A stretch of 64,000 nt of DNA from Flavobacterium sp. ENC. GTDB taxonomy: Bacteria; Bacteroidota; Bacteroidia; Flavobacteriales; Flavobacteriaceae. The DNA lies in the NCBI RefSeq assembly GCF_020991415.1, contig NZ_JAJMOY010000002.1, forward strand, positions 248,001-312,000, written 5' to 3'. Shown here piece by piece: positions 18,657 through 26,709 of the stretch. The notes below the pieces were generated by a model. The model worked only from the letters and a program-made list of their open reading frames with translations. It ran no database searches and was not told where the DNA came from. Position 1 is the first letter of the stretch; each line of letters starts with the position of its first letter. The translations under genes and the position numbers were made by a program.

Positions 18657-19922
18657 TTATACTATTGGAAAAAAGAGATTAAAAGTGGTTCCAATGTTCA
18701 ATTCACTTTCGACGGTGATATTTCCCGAATGGTTTTCCATGATTTTTTTACAAATGGCCAGACCAATACCATTTCCGGAATATTCGGTTTTAGCATGAAG
18801 GCGCTGAAATATAGTAAAAATTTTGATAAGATGGTTTTGTTCCATTCCAATGCCGTTGTCCTTGATTTGAATTTTTACAAATTTAGTGGTTTGATTCGGA
18901 ATTTCAGATTTAAAATTTTCAATTTGTGAAATTTCAATAATTGGAGTGATTTCTTTTTTGCTGTATTTAATGGCATTTGAAATAAGATTGGAAAAAAGCT
19001 GTCGCATTTGTACTTTTGAGGCCTTAATCAAAGGCAGTTTTCCTGTTTCAATACGAGCATTCCTGTCGTTGATTATTATTTCCAAATCTTCTTTTACCTC
19101 AGCAATGATTTCCGTCAGATTTATTTCTGATCGCTCTTCCTGCGCGGTGTGCGAAGAGTAGCTCACTAAATCATCTACAAGTGAGTTCAGTCGCAATGCG
19201 GATAACTTCATCACATTCATAGACTTGGCATCCATTTCAGAAAGATAACTTCCGTCAATCCTGGTATTGTGCATAACGATTTTCCGAAGCGGCTCTTTGA
19301 GGTCATGTGAAATAACATGAATAAATTCTTCGAGATTGCTGTTGATCCGGTTCAGTTCATGAATTTTTTGCTCCAGTTCTTTTTGATGCCTTATTAAAGC
19401 TTCTTCGTGTTTTTTCTTTTCCGTTAAGTCTGTAATCACAATTCCGATGCCCTGTACGGAGGGTTCAAAGTCGGTCAGTGCAATATAGGCAGGGAAAATC
19501 TTTTTTTCATTGAGGGTCTTAAACACAATTTCGTGTGTATTGACACCATATTTCATGGCCTCTATTAATGGCGTGAAATGGTCGGGATCATCGAAATATT
19601 CATAGAGATAGTTTCCAATTATTTTTTCGGAAGGCAGTTCAATGAGTCTGGCGAAATAATCATTGCAGTATAATATAAGTCCGTTTTTGGAAATACTCAC
19701 TGCGCCCTGTCCGAATTTTTCAATTAAAAGCCTAAAAGTGTAATCGGCGGTTTCGAGCGAATAAAGCTGCGGAATCCCGTTGTTATTTACTACTAAAGCA
19801 TCAACATCTCCCTGTTTTATGGCATCGACAATGCTATTGGCTTCATAAAGTTCTTCTTTTAATGAAGCTATCTCTTTTAATAAGGATTCGATATTTTTAT
19901 TGTTATACTCCAAATTATTCAA
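18657..19922 (-). CDS. PAS-domain sensor histidine kinase of the kai operon
   Basis: 421 residues. A short N-terminal coiled coil (about 5-40) is followed by a PAS domain (about 55-170), a second coiled coil, HisKA with His206 (ISHDLKEPL) and HATPase with N box (NLISNAIKY), DNGIG and GNGIGLAI motifs. No membrane segment, so it is cytosolic. The start is TTG at 19922, overlapping the end of the second kaiB by 8 bp, which implies translational coupling. By analogy with SasA, which reads KaiC state, this kinase could be the output sensor. Here the sensor is PAS rather than a KaiB-like domain, and the KaiB-like proteins are separate. Confidence 0.92.
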   Translation of the reverse strand: MNNLEYNNKNIESLLKEIASLKEELYEANSIVDAIKQGDVDALVVNNNGIPQLYSLETADYTFRLLIEKFGQGAVSISKNGLILYCNDYFARLIELPSEKIIGNYLYEYFDDPDHFTPLIEAMKYGVNTHEIVFKTLNEKKIFPAYIALTDFEPSVQGIGIVITDLTEKKKHEEALIRHQKELEQKIHELNRINSNLEEFIHVISHDLKEPLRKIVMHNTRIDGSYLSEMDAKSMNVMKLSALRLNSLVDDLVSYSSHTAQEERSEINLTEIIAEVKEDLEIIINDRNARIETGKLPLIKASKVQMRQLFSNLISNAIKYSKKEITPIIEISQIENFKSEIPNQTTKFVKIQIKDNGIGMEQNHLIKIFTIFQRLHAKTEYSGNGIGLAICKKIMENHSGNITVESELNIGTTFNLFFPIV

Positions 19923-20214
19923 TGATATTTAATATCCTTAACACCTTTTCCTTATCTGATAAATCACCAAGGATAATTCTTTTCGGTGCAGGATCTGTTT
20001 TTATTAATGTAGGTATTGCTACAATCTGATGAATTACGGCCTGTTCTGTATCACGGCTGATGTCTATAATTTCCAGTTCGTAATTATCAGTAAAATAGTT
20101 GTCACAAATTTTACGCAGGTTTTCTATGGCATGCCCTGATTTTACAGACATACCCGAAACAAAAAGCATAAATCTATGTTTGGCTGTACTTGTACTTTCA
20201 GAGGGATCATCCAT
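19915..20214 (-). CDS. kaiB: KaiB-like protein 2
   Basis: 99 residues, a thioredoxin-like KaiB domain: LFVSGMSVKSGHAIENL, DNYFTDNYELEIIDISRD, AIPTLIK, ILGDLSDKEKVLRIL. The PTLIK and GDLS elements are diagnostic of the KaiB family. The start overlaps the upstream kaiB stop by one base (TAATG). It has a 10-residue polar N-terminal tail absent from the first copy. In cyanobacteria a fold-switched KaiB binds KaiC; whether this protein switches fold cannot be seen. Confidence 0.9.
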   Translation of the reverse strand: MDDPSESTSTAKHRFMLFVSGMSVKSGHAIENLRKICDNYFTDNYELEIIDISRDTEQAVIHQIVAIPTLIKTDPAPKRIILGDLSDKEKVLRILNIIE

Positions 20215-20510
20215 TAGTAAGAGATTACAGGTTTGATATTCAGTCCGACAAGTACTCTTTCTTCATTGGAAAGATCACCTATTATTTTACGAATAGGTTC
20301 CGGAAATTTTCTAACCAGAGTAGGTACCGCTAAAATTTGATCGCCCTCGGCCAATTGCGGACTTTTGAGCAAATCAATAATTTCGATACTGTATTTTCCA
20401 GCCAGATGTACTTCGGCATATTTTTTTATATTCTCTAGTGCAGTTATTGACTTTGGCGTCTGACCCGCTATATATAGCAATAACTGCCATTCGGCTACTT
20501 CCTTTTTCAT
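20214..20510 (-). CDS. kaiB: KaiB-like protein 1
   Basis: 98 residues, KaiB domain: [59 protein letters not shown]. It is closer to canonical KaiB than its downstream paralogue (intact ALENI, [10 protein letters not shown] and GDLS motifs). It starts 7 bp after the kaiC stop. Two tandem, clearly diverged KaiB copies suggest division of labour, for example one binding KaiC and the other the kinase. Confidence 0.93.
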   Translation of the reverse strand: MKKEVAEWQLLLYIAGQTPKSITALENIKKYAEVHLAGKYSIEIIDLLKSPQLAEGDQILAVPTLVRKFPEPIRKIIGDLSNEERVLVGLNIKPVISY

Positions 20511-20517
20511 ATTCTCT

Positions 20518-22191
20518 CTATTTTTTTTTAGAACTCAGCTTTTCCTGTAATTCTTCTGTCGCTTTCAGTATATTTAATTCTTCCTCGGCAGATTCAAATT
20601 CATTTTTAAGCGCCTCTATATTGGCTTCAAGAATCCTGCGTTTACGCGCAATCTCCCTGTCTTTGCGATTGATTTCGTTTTGAAGCTTAATATCCGACAT
20701 TGTTTTCTTGATCTGATGTGATTTTCGTGCGGTTCCCGTCAGAATTCCCTGCGGTCCCAGTTCTACATCGAGTAATTCAATTCCGTTACCTGAGATCACA
20801 AATTCACGTACCTGGTTCGAATGCCCCATTCCTCTGGATTTTACGATAAATATACCACGGTTGCGTTCCCCAATTCCTTCCATATCACGAACGGTTACCC
20901 AGGTATCTACTAACGACGATACGGATTCTTCTGCAAGATCCGGTCTGAAATTATCATTTTGCTTGTTCAAAGAAGTAAAAAGGGCCGTGATATTATTGAC
21001 TTTTAACATGTCTATCAATCGTACCAGCATGGAGCGGACTTCATGTTCACTACCCACTGTAATCAGGTTGCTGATCGGGTCGATAATGATGGTCGTGGGT
21101 TTAAAATCTTTGATTAATTTTCTTAGGGTCAGCAAATGCAGCTCAAGACCATTGAGTGACGGACGTGAAGAGTGGATCTGCAAAGTCCCATTCTTAATAT
21201 ATTTTTCCAGATTAACATTGATCGATTTCATATTTCGAACCAATTGCTGTGGCGATTCCTCAAAAGCAAAGTAGATTGTTTTCTCTTTCTTTTCGCATTG
21301 TTCTGCCGCAAAATAACAGGCAATTGTTGTTTTGGCTGTACCCGCTGTTCCGGAAACCAGTATATTGCTGCCCCGGAAAAAACCTCCGCCGTTAAACATA
21401 CTGTTCAATCCCGGAACTCCCGTCGAAATTACATCTGAAGAAACTTCGTTGTCGAGTTTTAAAGAGGTAATAGGAAGAACTGAAATCCCATCTGCATCAA
21501 TAAGGAACGGATATTCGTTGGTACCATGCGTAGAACCTCTGTATTTTACAATTCGAAGCCTGCGGGTGGAAACCTGTTCGATAACACGGTGGTCCAGAAC
21601 GATTACACAATCTGAAACGTATTCTTCGAGTCCCTGTCGTGTAAGGGTGGCTTCACCGCGCTCTCCCGTAATAATGGCTGTTACACCTTTGGTTTTAAGC
21701 CAGTGAAACAGCCTTCGCAGTTCAGCTCTGAGGATCGCCTGATTGTCCAGGCCTGAAAATAAGGATTCAATAGTATCCAAAACAACACGGGTTGCTTTTA
21801 TCGAATCGATGGCATGTCCTAAGCGGATGAATAAACCGTCAAGATCGTATTCACCTGCTTCTTCGATTTCAGATCGTTCGACTCTTACATAATCTACCAC
21901 GAGTTTTTTGTCTGCTTTGAGTTTTTCCAGGTCAAACCCCAATGATTTGACATTCAGTGTAAGGTCATTTGAGGGCTCTTCAAAAGACATGAAAACGCCC
22001 GGTTCGTTATATTCAGTAATACCTTTAATCAGGAATTGCATGGATAACAATGTCTTTCCACAGCCGGCTCCGCCACAGATTAAGGTTGGTCGCCCTTTTG
22101 GAAACCCTCCATCTGTAATTTCATCCAGACCGTCAACTCCGGTTGGAGTTTTTGGAAATATAAAACTATTTGATTTTGATTCTTTTTGCAC
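20518..22191 (-). CDS. kaiC: KaiC-family double-domain ATPase
   Basis: 557 residues from a GTG at 22191. Two RecA-like domains. CI has Walker A GGAGCGKT (40-47) and catalytic Glu pair 71-72. CII has Walker A GTAGTAKT (281-288) and Glu pair 311-312. The CII segment [10 protein letters not shown] (421-430) aligns with the cyanobacterial phosphorylation loop, giving Ser425 and Ser426 at the Ser431/Thr432 positions, while the Thr426 position is Ala. The KaiA-binding tail is replaced by a charged coiled coil (about 494-555). ATPase and autokinase activity are plausible; no KaiA is encoded nearby. First gene of a six-gene operon. Confidence 0.95.
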   Translation of the reverse strand: MQKESKSNSFIFPKTPTGVDGLDEITDGGFPKGRPTLICGGAGCGKTLLSMQFLIKGITEYNEPGVFMSFEEPSNDLTLNVKSLGFDLEKLKADKKLVVDYVRVERSEIEEAGEYDLDGLFIRLGHAIDSIKATRVVLDTIESLFSGLDNQAILRAELRRLFHWLKTKGVTAIITGERGEATLTRQGLEEYVSDCVIVLDHRVIEQVSTRRLRIVKYRGSTHGTNEYPFLIDADGISVLPITSLKLDNEVSSDVISTGVPGLNSMFNGGGFFRGSNILVSGTAGTAKTTIACYFAAEQCEKKEKTIYFAFEESPQQLVRNMKSINVNLEKYIKNGTLQIHSSRPSLNGLELHLLTLRKLIKDFKPTTIIIDPISNLITVGSEHEVRSMLVRLIDMLKVNNITALFTSLNKQNDNFRPDLAEESVSSLVDTWVTVRDMEGIGERNRGIFIVKSRGMGHSNQVREFVISGNGIELLDVELGPQGILTGTARKSHQIKKTMSDIKLQNEINRKDREIARKRRILEANIEALKNEFESAEEELNILKATEELQEKLSSKKK

Positions 22192-22213
22192 GCTTTTAAA
22201 TATTCTGTTTACT

Positions 22214-22221
22214 CAAATATA
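22214..22221 (-). promoter_or_regulatory. -7 promoter box of the kaiC operon
   Basis: TATATTTG on the minus strand, a perfect TAnnTTTG, 23 bp before the GTG start of kaiC. The predicted 5' leader is therefore very short. No TTG at the preferred upstream distance is evident. Confidence 0.6.
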
Positions 22222-22364
22222 CGTTTTCCTACAGAATTTAACATTAATATTTATTAAAGTTTTAACAGCTGTTTAATTAAATTCACAGCCTAAATTGAAA
22301 TAAAAGAGAAAAACGTAATTGACGGGTATTAGGGTGGGAATCGATAAAAATGGGGGATATTGGA

Positions 22365-23606
22365 TTAGTTTTCTGAATTCAGTTGTTTGATATTCTTGCG
22401 AATCACATCTTTGTCAGCGATTGTTTTGGCAAGGCTGAGAGCGGTTTCAAAGTGGTTTAAAGCTTTTTTTGTATCGAGGTCAGCATATAGATTTCCGAGG
22501 AGGGAATAATAAAAATGATTGCCGGTCAGATGGAGCTTCTCCGCTTCAGCGATGGCTTCTTCTTTGCCGGTTACTTTTGACAAGGCATAGGTTCTGTTTA
22601 ATGCTGCAATTGGAGAATATTCCAGAATAATCAGATTGTTGTACAATTCCAAAATATGTTCCCACTTGTCCGCAGTGTCTTCTTTTATGGTATGCCAATA
22701 GGCAATTCCGGCTTCGAGATGGTATTTTGACAGCGTATTTCCTGTTGATGATTTACTTAGAAAATAGGTTCCTCTGTCTATTAGCTCCTGATTCCACAGT
22801 GACTGATCCTGGTCTTCATATAAAATTATGGCTCCGTTTTCAGCGGTTCGGGCTTCAAATCGCGAAGAGTGAAAACACATCAGTGCCATCAAAGCATTGG
22901 TTTCCGGCAAATTGGTGCTTTCATTCTGAATCAGCAGATAAGCAAGACGCATGGCTTCGGCACAAAGATCCTTGCGTAAGGTGGTGTTTTGCGAAATAGA
23001 GTAGTAGCCTTCCGAATACAGCAGATAAATAGTTTTCAGGACCGTTTTTATCCTGTCCTTTATTTCAGAAACATTCGGACTTTGAATTTTAATATTTTCT
23101 TCTTTGAGTTTTTCCCTGGCGCGGTTGATTCTTTTGTAAATCACTTCTTTGTTGGAAAGAAAAGCATCGGAAATTTCATTGATTCCAAAACCACACAATA
23201 AATTCAGCGCCAGTGCAATCTGGGCTTCATCGGAATTACAGGGATTGCAGACCGTAAAGATCATGGCCAGCTGACTGTCGGCAATATTCTGTTCCGATAA
23301 GTCGATGTCGATTTCAGGATTGTTCAGCGGTGCATTGTATTTGATTTCCGTAACTATTTTGGTTTCAAAAATAGTATTCCGCTTTAGGTAATTTTTGGTT
23401 TTATTTTTGGCTACCGTATAAAGCCAGGCCGTTGGATTTTCCGGAATTCCTTTTATGGCCCATGTTTCTGAAGCAGACAAAAAAGTATCGCTCACGATAT
23501 CTTCGGCAATTTCGATATGATGAATCCCAAAGAGGTGACAGAGCACGGAAACTATCTTTTGATACTCACTTCGGAAGAGGTTGGGAATAAGCGCTGCGTT
23601 CTCCAT
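22365..23606 (-). CDS. ECF42-type sigma factor with C-terminal TPR-like extension
   Basis: 413 residues from the ATG at 23606. Sigma region 2 (EIAEDIVSDTFLSASETW, PTAWLYTVAKNKTKNYLKR) and region 4 (FGINEISDAFLSNKEVIYKRINRAREKL) occupy the first 190 residues. A long helical extension follows, with the ECF42 hallmark segment ARTAENGAIILYEDQDQSLWN and TPR-like repeats. ECF42 genes normally travel with a DGPF/YciI-like gene, and one lies 62 bp upstream here. No anti-sigma factor is present; the C-terminal extension is thought to control activity. Target genes are unknown. Confidence 0.92.
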   Translation of the reverse strand: MENAALIPNLFRSEYQKIVSVLCHLFGIHHIEIAEDIVSDTFLSASETWAIKGIPENPTAWLYTVAKNKTKNYLKRNTIFETKIVTEIKYNAPLNNPEIDIDLSEQNIADSQLAMIFTVCNPCNSDEAQIALALNLLCGFGINEISDAFLSNKEVIYKRINRAREKLKEENIKIQSPNVSEIKDRIKTVLKTIYLLYSEGYYSISQNTTLRKDLCAEAMRLAYLLIQNESTNLPETNALMALMCFHSSRFEARTAENGAIILYEDQDQSLWNQELIDRGTYFLSKSSTGNTLSKYHLEAGIAYWHTIKEDTADKWEHILELYNNLIILEYSPIAALNRTYALSKVTGKEEAIAEAEKLHLTGNHFYYSLLGNLYADLDTKKALNHFETALSLAKTIADKDVIRKNIKQLNSEN

Positions 23607-23668
23607 AGTATAAAACAAAATGCCTGAGTAAAGATACAAAGGCATTTTTGATAATTATATTTCAAAGT

Positions 23669-24007
23669 TTAAAAAGCCATACGAATTTCGACATTTCCGC
23701 CTAAATTCAAAACCGGGCATCCCTGCGCAATCGCTGCTGCCTCGTCATAATCTTTGGCTTTGATAATGATTAGTCCGCCAATAGATTCCTTGATTTCAAC
23801 AAAGGGGCCATCTGTAATTCCTTTATTCGAAGTAACAAGTTTTCCCTGTCCGTCCCAGCGCTGTAAAGGTCTTGCCAGTTTATCCTGTGCCGCCAGGCTT
23901 CCAAACCAGTTCTGCCATTGCTGCAAATGCTGCTGCAGTTCTTCGGGAGAAGGCTGTGCTTCTTTGGATATAAAATCTCTTCTGAAGATCAATAAAAATT
24001 CATTCAT
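23669..24007 (-). CDS. YciI/DGPF-family protein
   Basis: 112 residues with the DGPF signature (TDGPFVEIKESIGG) and the dimeric alpha/beta-barrel pattern of YCII-related proteins (MNEFLLIFRR; AKDYDEAAAIAQGCP). Its biochemical role is unknown. The family is linked by genome context to ECF42-type sigma factors and may feed a stress signal to them. Located between the AhpD-like gene (103 bp upstream) and the sigma gene (62 bp downstream). Confidence 0.92.
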   Translation of the reverse strand: MNEFLLIFRRDFISKEAQPSPEELQQHLQQWQNWFGSLAAQDKLARPLQRWDGQGKLVTSNKGITDGPFVEIKESIGGLIIIKAKDYDEAAAIAQGCPVLNLGGNVEIRMAF

Positions 24008-24110
24008 TGTTTATCTTTTTATAAGTTATCAATTTACGTTTTCCAATAAGGGCTGTTCTTGTTTTGCGTATAAAATTACTCTTTTGCAACCTAAAAACAG
24101 CCGGTTTTAT

Positions 24111-24563
24111 TTATCCAAATTGTCCTACTCTGTACGTTCCCGGCGTATTAGGGAAAGCCAGATTGAAACGGTTCCAGGTATTGATGGTCGTAATTACAAG
24201 GGTAAGATCGATCAATTCTTCGTCGGAAAATTCAGCTGTTGCAATGGCGTAAATTTCGTCAGGGACGTCACAGGCTGTTACTGCTTCTGCCCAGGCAAGT
24301 GCAACTCTTTCGCGCTGCGTAAAATAAGGAGTCTCTTTCCAGGCACTTATTCCAAACAGGCGTTGTGCCGTTTCGCCGTGTGCGATAGCTTCTTTGGAAT
24401 GCATGTCTAAACAATAGGCACAATTGTTAATTTGTGATACCCTGAAATCTACTAAATCTACAAGGGATTTTTCAAGAGATGATTTTTTTAAATAACCCGT
24501 AATTCCAAATAATGGAGTTAACGCTTTCTGACCTTTTTCGAATACATTAATTCTGGTTTCCAT
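24111..24563 (-). CDS. AhpD-like carboxymuconolactone decarboxylase-family protein
   Basis: 150 residues. The CxxC-x3-H active-site motif of AhpD-type alkylhydroperoxidases is complete: NCAYCLDMHSKEA with Cys48, Cys51 and His55. The preceding helix (LVDFRVSQIN) and GITGYLKKSSL start are family typical. Likely role: peroxide reduction or thiol-dependent detoxification. It opens a three-gene codirectional cluster with a DGPF protein and an ECF42-type sigma factor and may be a target of that sigma. Confidence 0.88.
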   Translation of the reverse strand: METRINVFEKGQKALTPLFGITGYLKKSSLEKSLVDLVDFRVSQINNCAYCLDMHSKEAIAHGETAQRLFGISAWKETPYFTQRERVALAWAEAVTACDVPDEIYAIATAEFSDEELIDLTLVITTINTWNRFNLAFPNTPGTYRVGQFG

Positions 24564-24698
24564 GTTGTATAATTTTAAATGTTATACCCTAATGACAACT
24601 GAACTTTCAGAATTGGACAAATAAATTAAAAAAAAGCAGAAAAAAATAAACAATATTTTAAAAGTGACTATTTATGGGCCTTTAGAATGGAAATAAAA

Positions 24699-25352
24699 TT
24701 ATTTGTTTACAATTAAATCAATTTTTTCCGAAAGCCTGTCTGCAATTTCAGGCTCATTTTTCAGGCTGTTATTCATAATCCACGGACTCAGTTTTTGGTT
24801 TTCAATGATTTCCTTTTTAGAATACACCAGACTGAAATACATATTCAGTTCCATTGCATTTGTGGGCAGGGGTTTATTTTTAGTTTCCTCCGGGATATCT
24901 TCATAATAATAGCGGGACTTTTTTAAATCTGGATATTGCTGAAGCAAATAATCATTCATTTCAAAACGTGGACCGTCACCTTTGTACAGATCCTCTTGCT
25001 GAATTGGAGTGATGAGCAGATTTGTTATATTTCCTTTTAATGTTTTGTAATCAGCCGAAGTCGTAGAAAAATCACCCTGAGAAAAAGTTCCCTTTTCAGA
25101 TAATTTTCGAATGACGGAAAGCCGCACATAATCGCCGTTGATCTCGATTACTTTAAAAACGAAATATTTATTTTCGAAGCTCTGACTCCCGTTGGAACCT
25201 CTTTGTTTGCTAAAAATAAAACTCCCTAACTGCAGTTTGTGCGCTTCACTCTGAATTGCTTTTTTCCACATATAAGGTTTGTAAACCATCTGCCTTACCA
25301 TAAAAAAGACAACAGCACTTATGATTACGACCACTAAAATTGTTTTGTTCAT
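24699..25352 (-). CDS. Hypothetical membrane-anchored protein
   Basis: 217 residues from the ATG at 25352, starting with an uncleaved signal-anchor (MNKTILVVVIISAVVFFMV). The rest is a soluble, probably periplasmic, domain with a beta-rich first part (NKYFVFKVIEINGDYVRLSVI) and a helical tail. No Cys, no known motif. A longer in-frame start exists, but its N-terminus would put two hydrophobic segments in tandem. I do not recognise the family. Confidence 0.65.
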   Translation of the reverse strand: MNKTILVVVIISAVVFFMVRQMVYKPYMWKKAIQSEAHKLQLGSFIFSKQRGSNGSQSFENKYFVFKVIEINGDYVRLSVIRKLSEKGTFSQGDFSTTSADYKTLKGNITNLLITPIQQEDLYKGDGPRFEMNDYLLQQYPDLKKSRYYYEDIPEETKNKPLPTNAMELNMYFSLVYSKKEIIENQKLSPWIMNNSLKNEPEIADRLSEKIDLIVNK

Positions 25353-25445
25353 TTGTTTTTTAAATAAAGAAATTGCTATGCAAAGCGCAATAAAGTTAGG
25401 GGAATAAACAGTCATTCCAAATAAAACATAAAAAAAAACTCCCAA

Positions 25446-25619
25446 TTATAAGGAAGGCTCTTCCTGTTTCATTTTTTGCCTTCCTTTGGCCTGATTGCCC
25501 ATATTAAACATATTACGCAATTCGGGTTATGCGGTAAACATTCGGCATAAAAATAACCGGTCCGCTTTTCTCAACATCGGAATTGTGTCCTTGATCAGCT
25601 CTTTTTGAAAGGTATTCAT
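25446..25619 (-). pseudogene. Remnant of a flavohaemoprotein / globin gene
   Basis: Starting at an ATG at 25619, one frame reads MNTFQKELIKDTIPMLRKAD and ends CRMFTA before a stop. After a shift of frame the sequence continues ELRNMFNMGNQAKGRQ, which is the well-conserved PELKNxFNM-NQ-xGxQ segment of flavohaemoglobin (nitric oxide dioxygenase). The helix between, with the distal-pocket region, is shortened, and the gene stops about 55 residues in. No FAD or NAD domain follows. This is a dead 5' fragment. Confidence 0.65.
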
Positions 25620-25831
25620 TTGTTATTTATTAGGGTAACTGTGACTGTAACTGTGAAAAGTTGGAAAAAGGAAATTCAGGGGGGATTTGAATTATTATTT
25701 TAAAGGAAATACTCTGATAATAATAACTTCTAACTGAGCTTATTATAAATTATAAAGATTTCTTAAAGTGTTTTGTAGCTATTTTCTGCTGTTGTAAATT
25801 AGTGCAACAATAATTTTAAAACAGGCAAGCC

Positions 25832-26266
25832 ATGAAAATGAGAATCACATTTGCCGCATTATTGCTGGGTTTTGCAATATCGGCCAACGCACAGAAGAAG
25901 ATCGCAGTGACAGAGCTGCCACAGCCGGCTCAGGATTTTCTGAAAAAACATTTTAGCAACACCACTGTAGACGTCGCCAAAAAAGACGCTGAACATGGTG
26001 AAAAGGGATACGAGGTTAAACTGAAAGACGGCACAGAAGTAGAATTCTGGAAAGACGGTTCCTACCGTGAAGTGGATGGCGGTGATAAACCAATTCCGAC
26101 TGCATTTATTCCGGCTTCAGTCAAAGACTATGTGGCTAAAAACTATCCGAACGAGAAAATCACCCACATTGATTACGGGCACAAAGACCTGGATGTAGAT
26201 TTAACGAACAAAATTGACCTCGAATTTACTAAAGAAGGAAAATTTATAAAAGGAGAGAAAGATTAA
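25832..26266 (+). CDS. Secreted PepSY-like (DUF2874) protein
   Basis: 144 residues: signal peptide (about 1-20, ISANAQ) and two PepSY-like half-repeats (LPQPAQDFLKKHFSNTTV ... YEVKLKDGTEVEFWKDGSY; then ASVKDYVAKNYPNEKITHI ... LDVDLTNKIDLEFTKEG). These small periplasmic proteins of Bacteroidota are thought to bind or restrain partners, but function is not established. A second Met two codons in is an equally good start. It stands alone and is followed by a terminator. Confidence 0.85.
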   Translation: MKMRITFAALLLGFAISANAQKKIAVTELPQPAQDFLKKHFSNTTVDVAKKDAEHGEKGYEVKLKDGTEVEFWKDGSYREVDGGDKPIPTAFIPASVKDYVAKNYPNEKITHIDYGHKDLDVDLTNKIDLEFTKEGKFIKGEKD

Positions 26267-26282
26267 TTTGTTGAAAAATGTG

Positions 26283-26350
26283 AAAAGAGTAAAGAGTAAA
26301 GAGTATAGAGTAAAGAGTATAGAGTTTAGAATATGGAATAAAGAGTGGAG
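26283..26350. repeat. Imperfect short tandem repeat (AGAGTAA/AGAGTAT)
   Basis: Several near-exact 7-bp units of AGAGTAA or AGAGTAT run from just after the PepSY-like gene towards its terminator. Low-complexity spacer. Confidence 0.7.
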
Positions 26351-26368
26351 AGTAAATTTTGAAATTTG

Positions 26369-26400
26369 AAAAGGAAATAGCCCAGATACTATTTCCTTTT
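26369..26400 (+). terminator. Intrinsic terminator
   Basis: Perfect 12-bp stem AAAAGGAAATAG / CTATTTCCTTTT with an 8-base loop and a following T-run, after the PepSY-like gene. Confidence 0.85.
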
Positions 26401-26548
26401 TTTTGTCGTTACTATTGAAGAAATTCCATTCATCATTTTGAGTATTTTTCAAAATGGAAAAACAAAGATGTACTACTTCAAAACATCCGTATTTGTTGGG
26501 GATTTTGGCTGCCGGATACACACAAAACCTGTATAAACATTGTACAAG

Positions 26549-26565
26549 TGTGTAAACATTACACA
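26549..26565. promoter_or_regulatory. 17-bp palindrome upstream of the GT2 gene
   Basis: TGTGTAA-ACA-TTACACA, a perfect 7-3-7 inverted repeat 145 bp upstream of the glycosyltransferase ATG, within a 443-bp gap. It looks like a dimeric repressor or activator site; the cognate regulator is unknown. Confidence 0.4.
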
Positions 26566-26709
26566 GCTTACATTGTACCCGGATATCGTAAAGCCCTCAA
26601 AATGTATTTTATAGCGTATTGGCACATGCATTGCTAAATGTGATAATGTGAATTCCTGTTTACGGGAAAATTAATAAAAGCCATACAATACAAATCAACA
26701 GAGTGCAAT

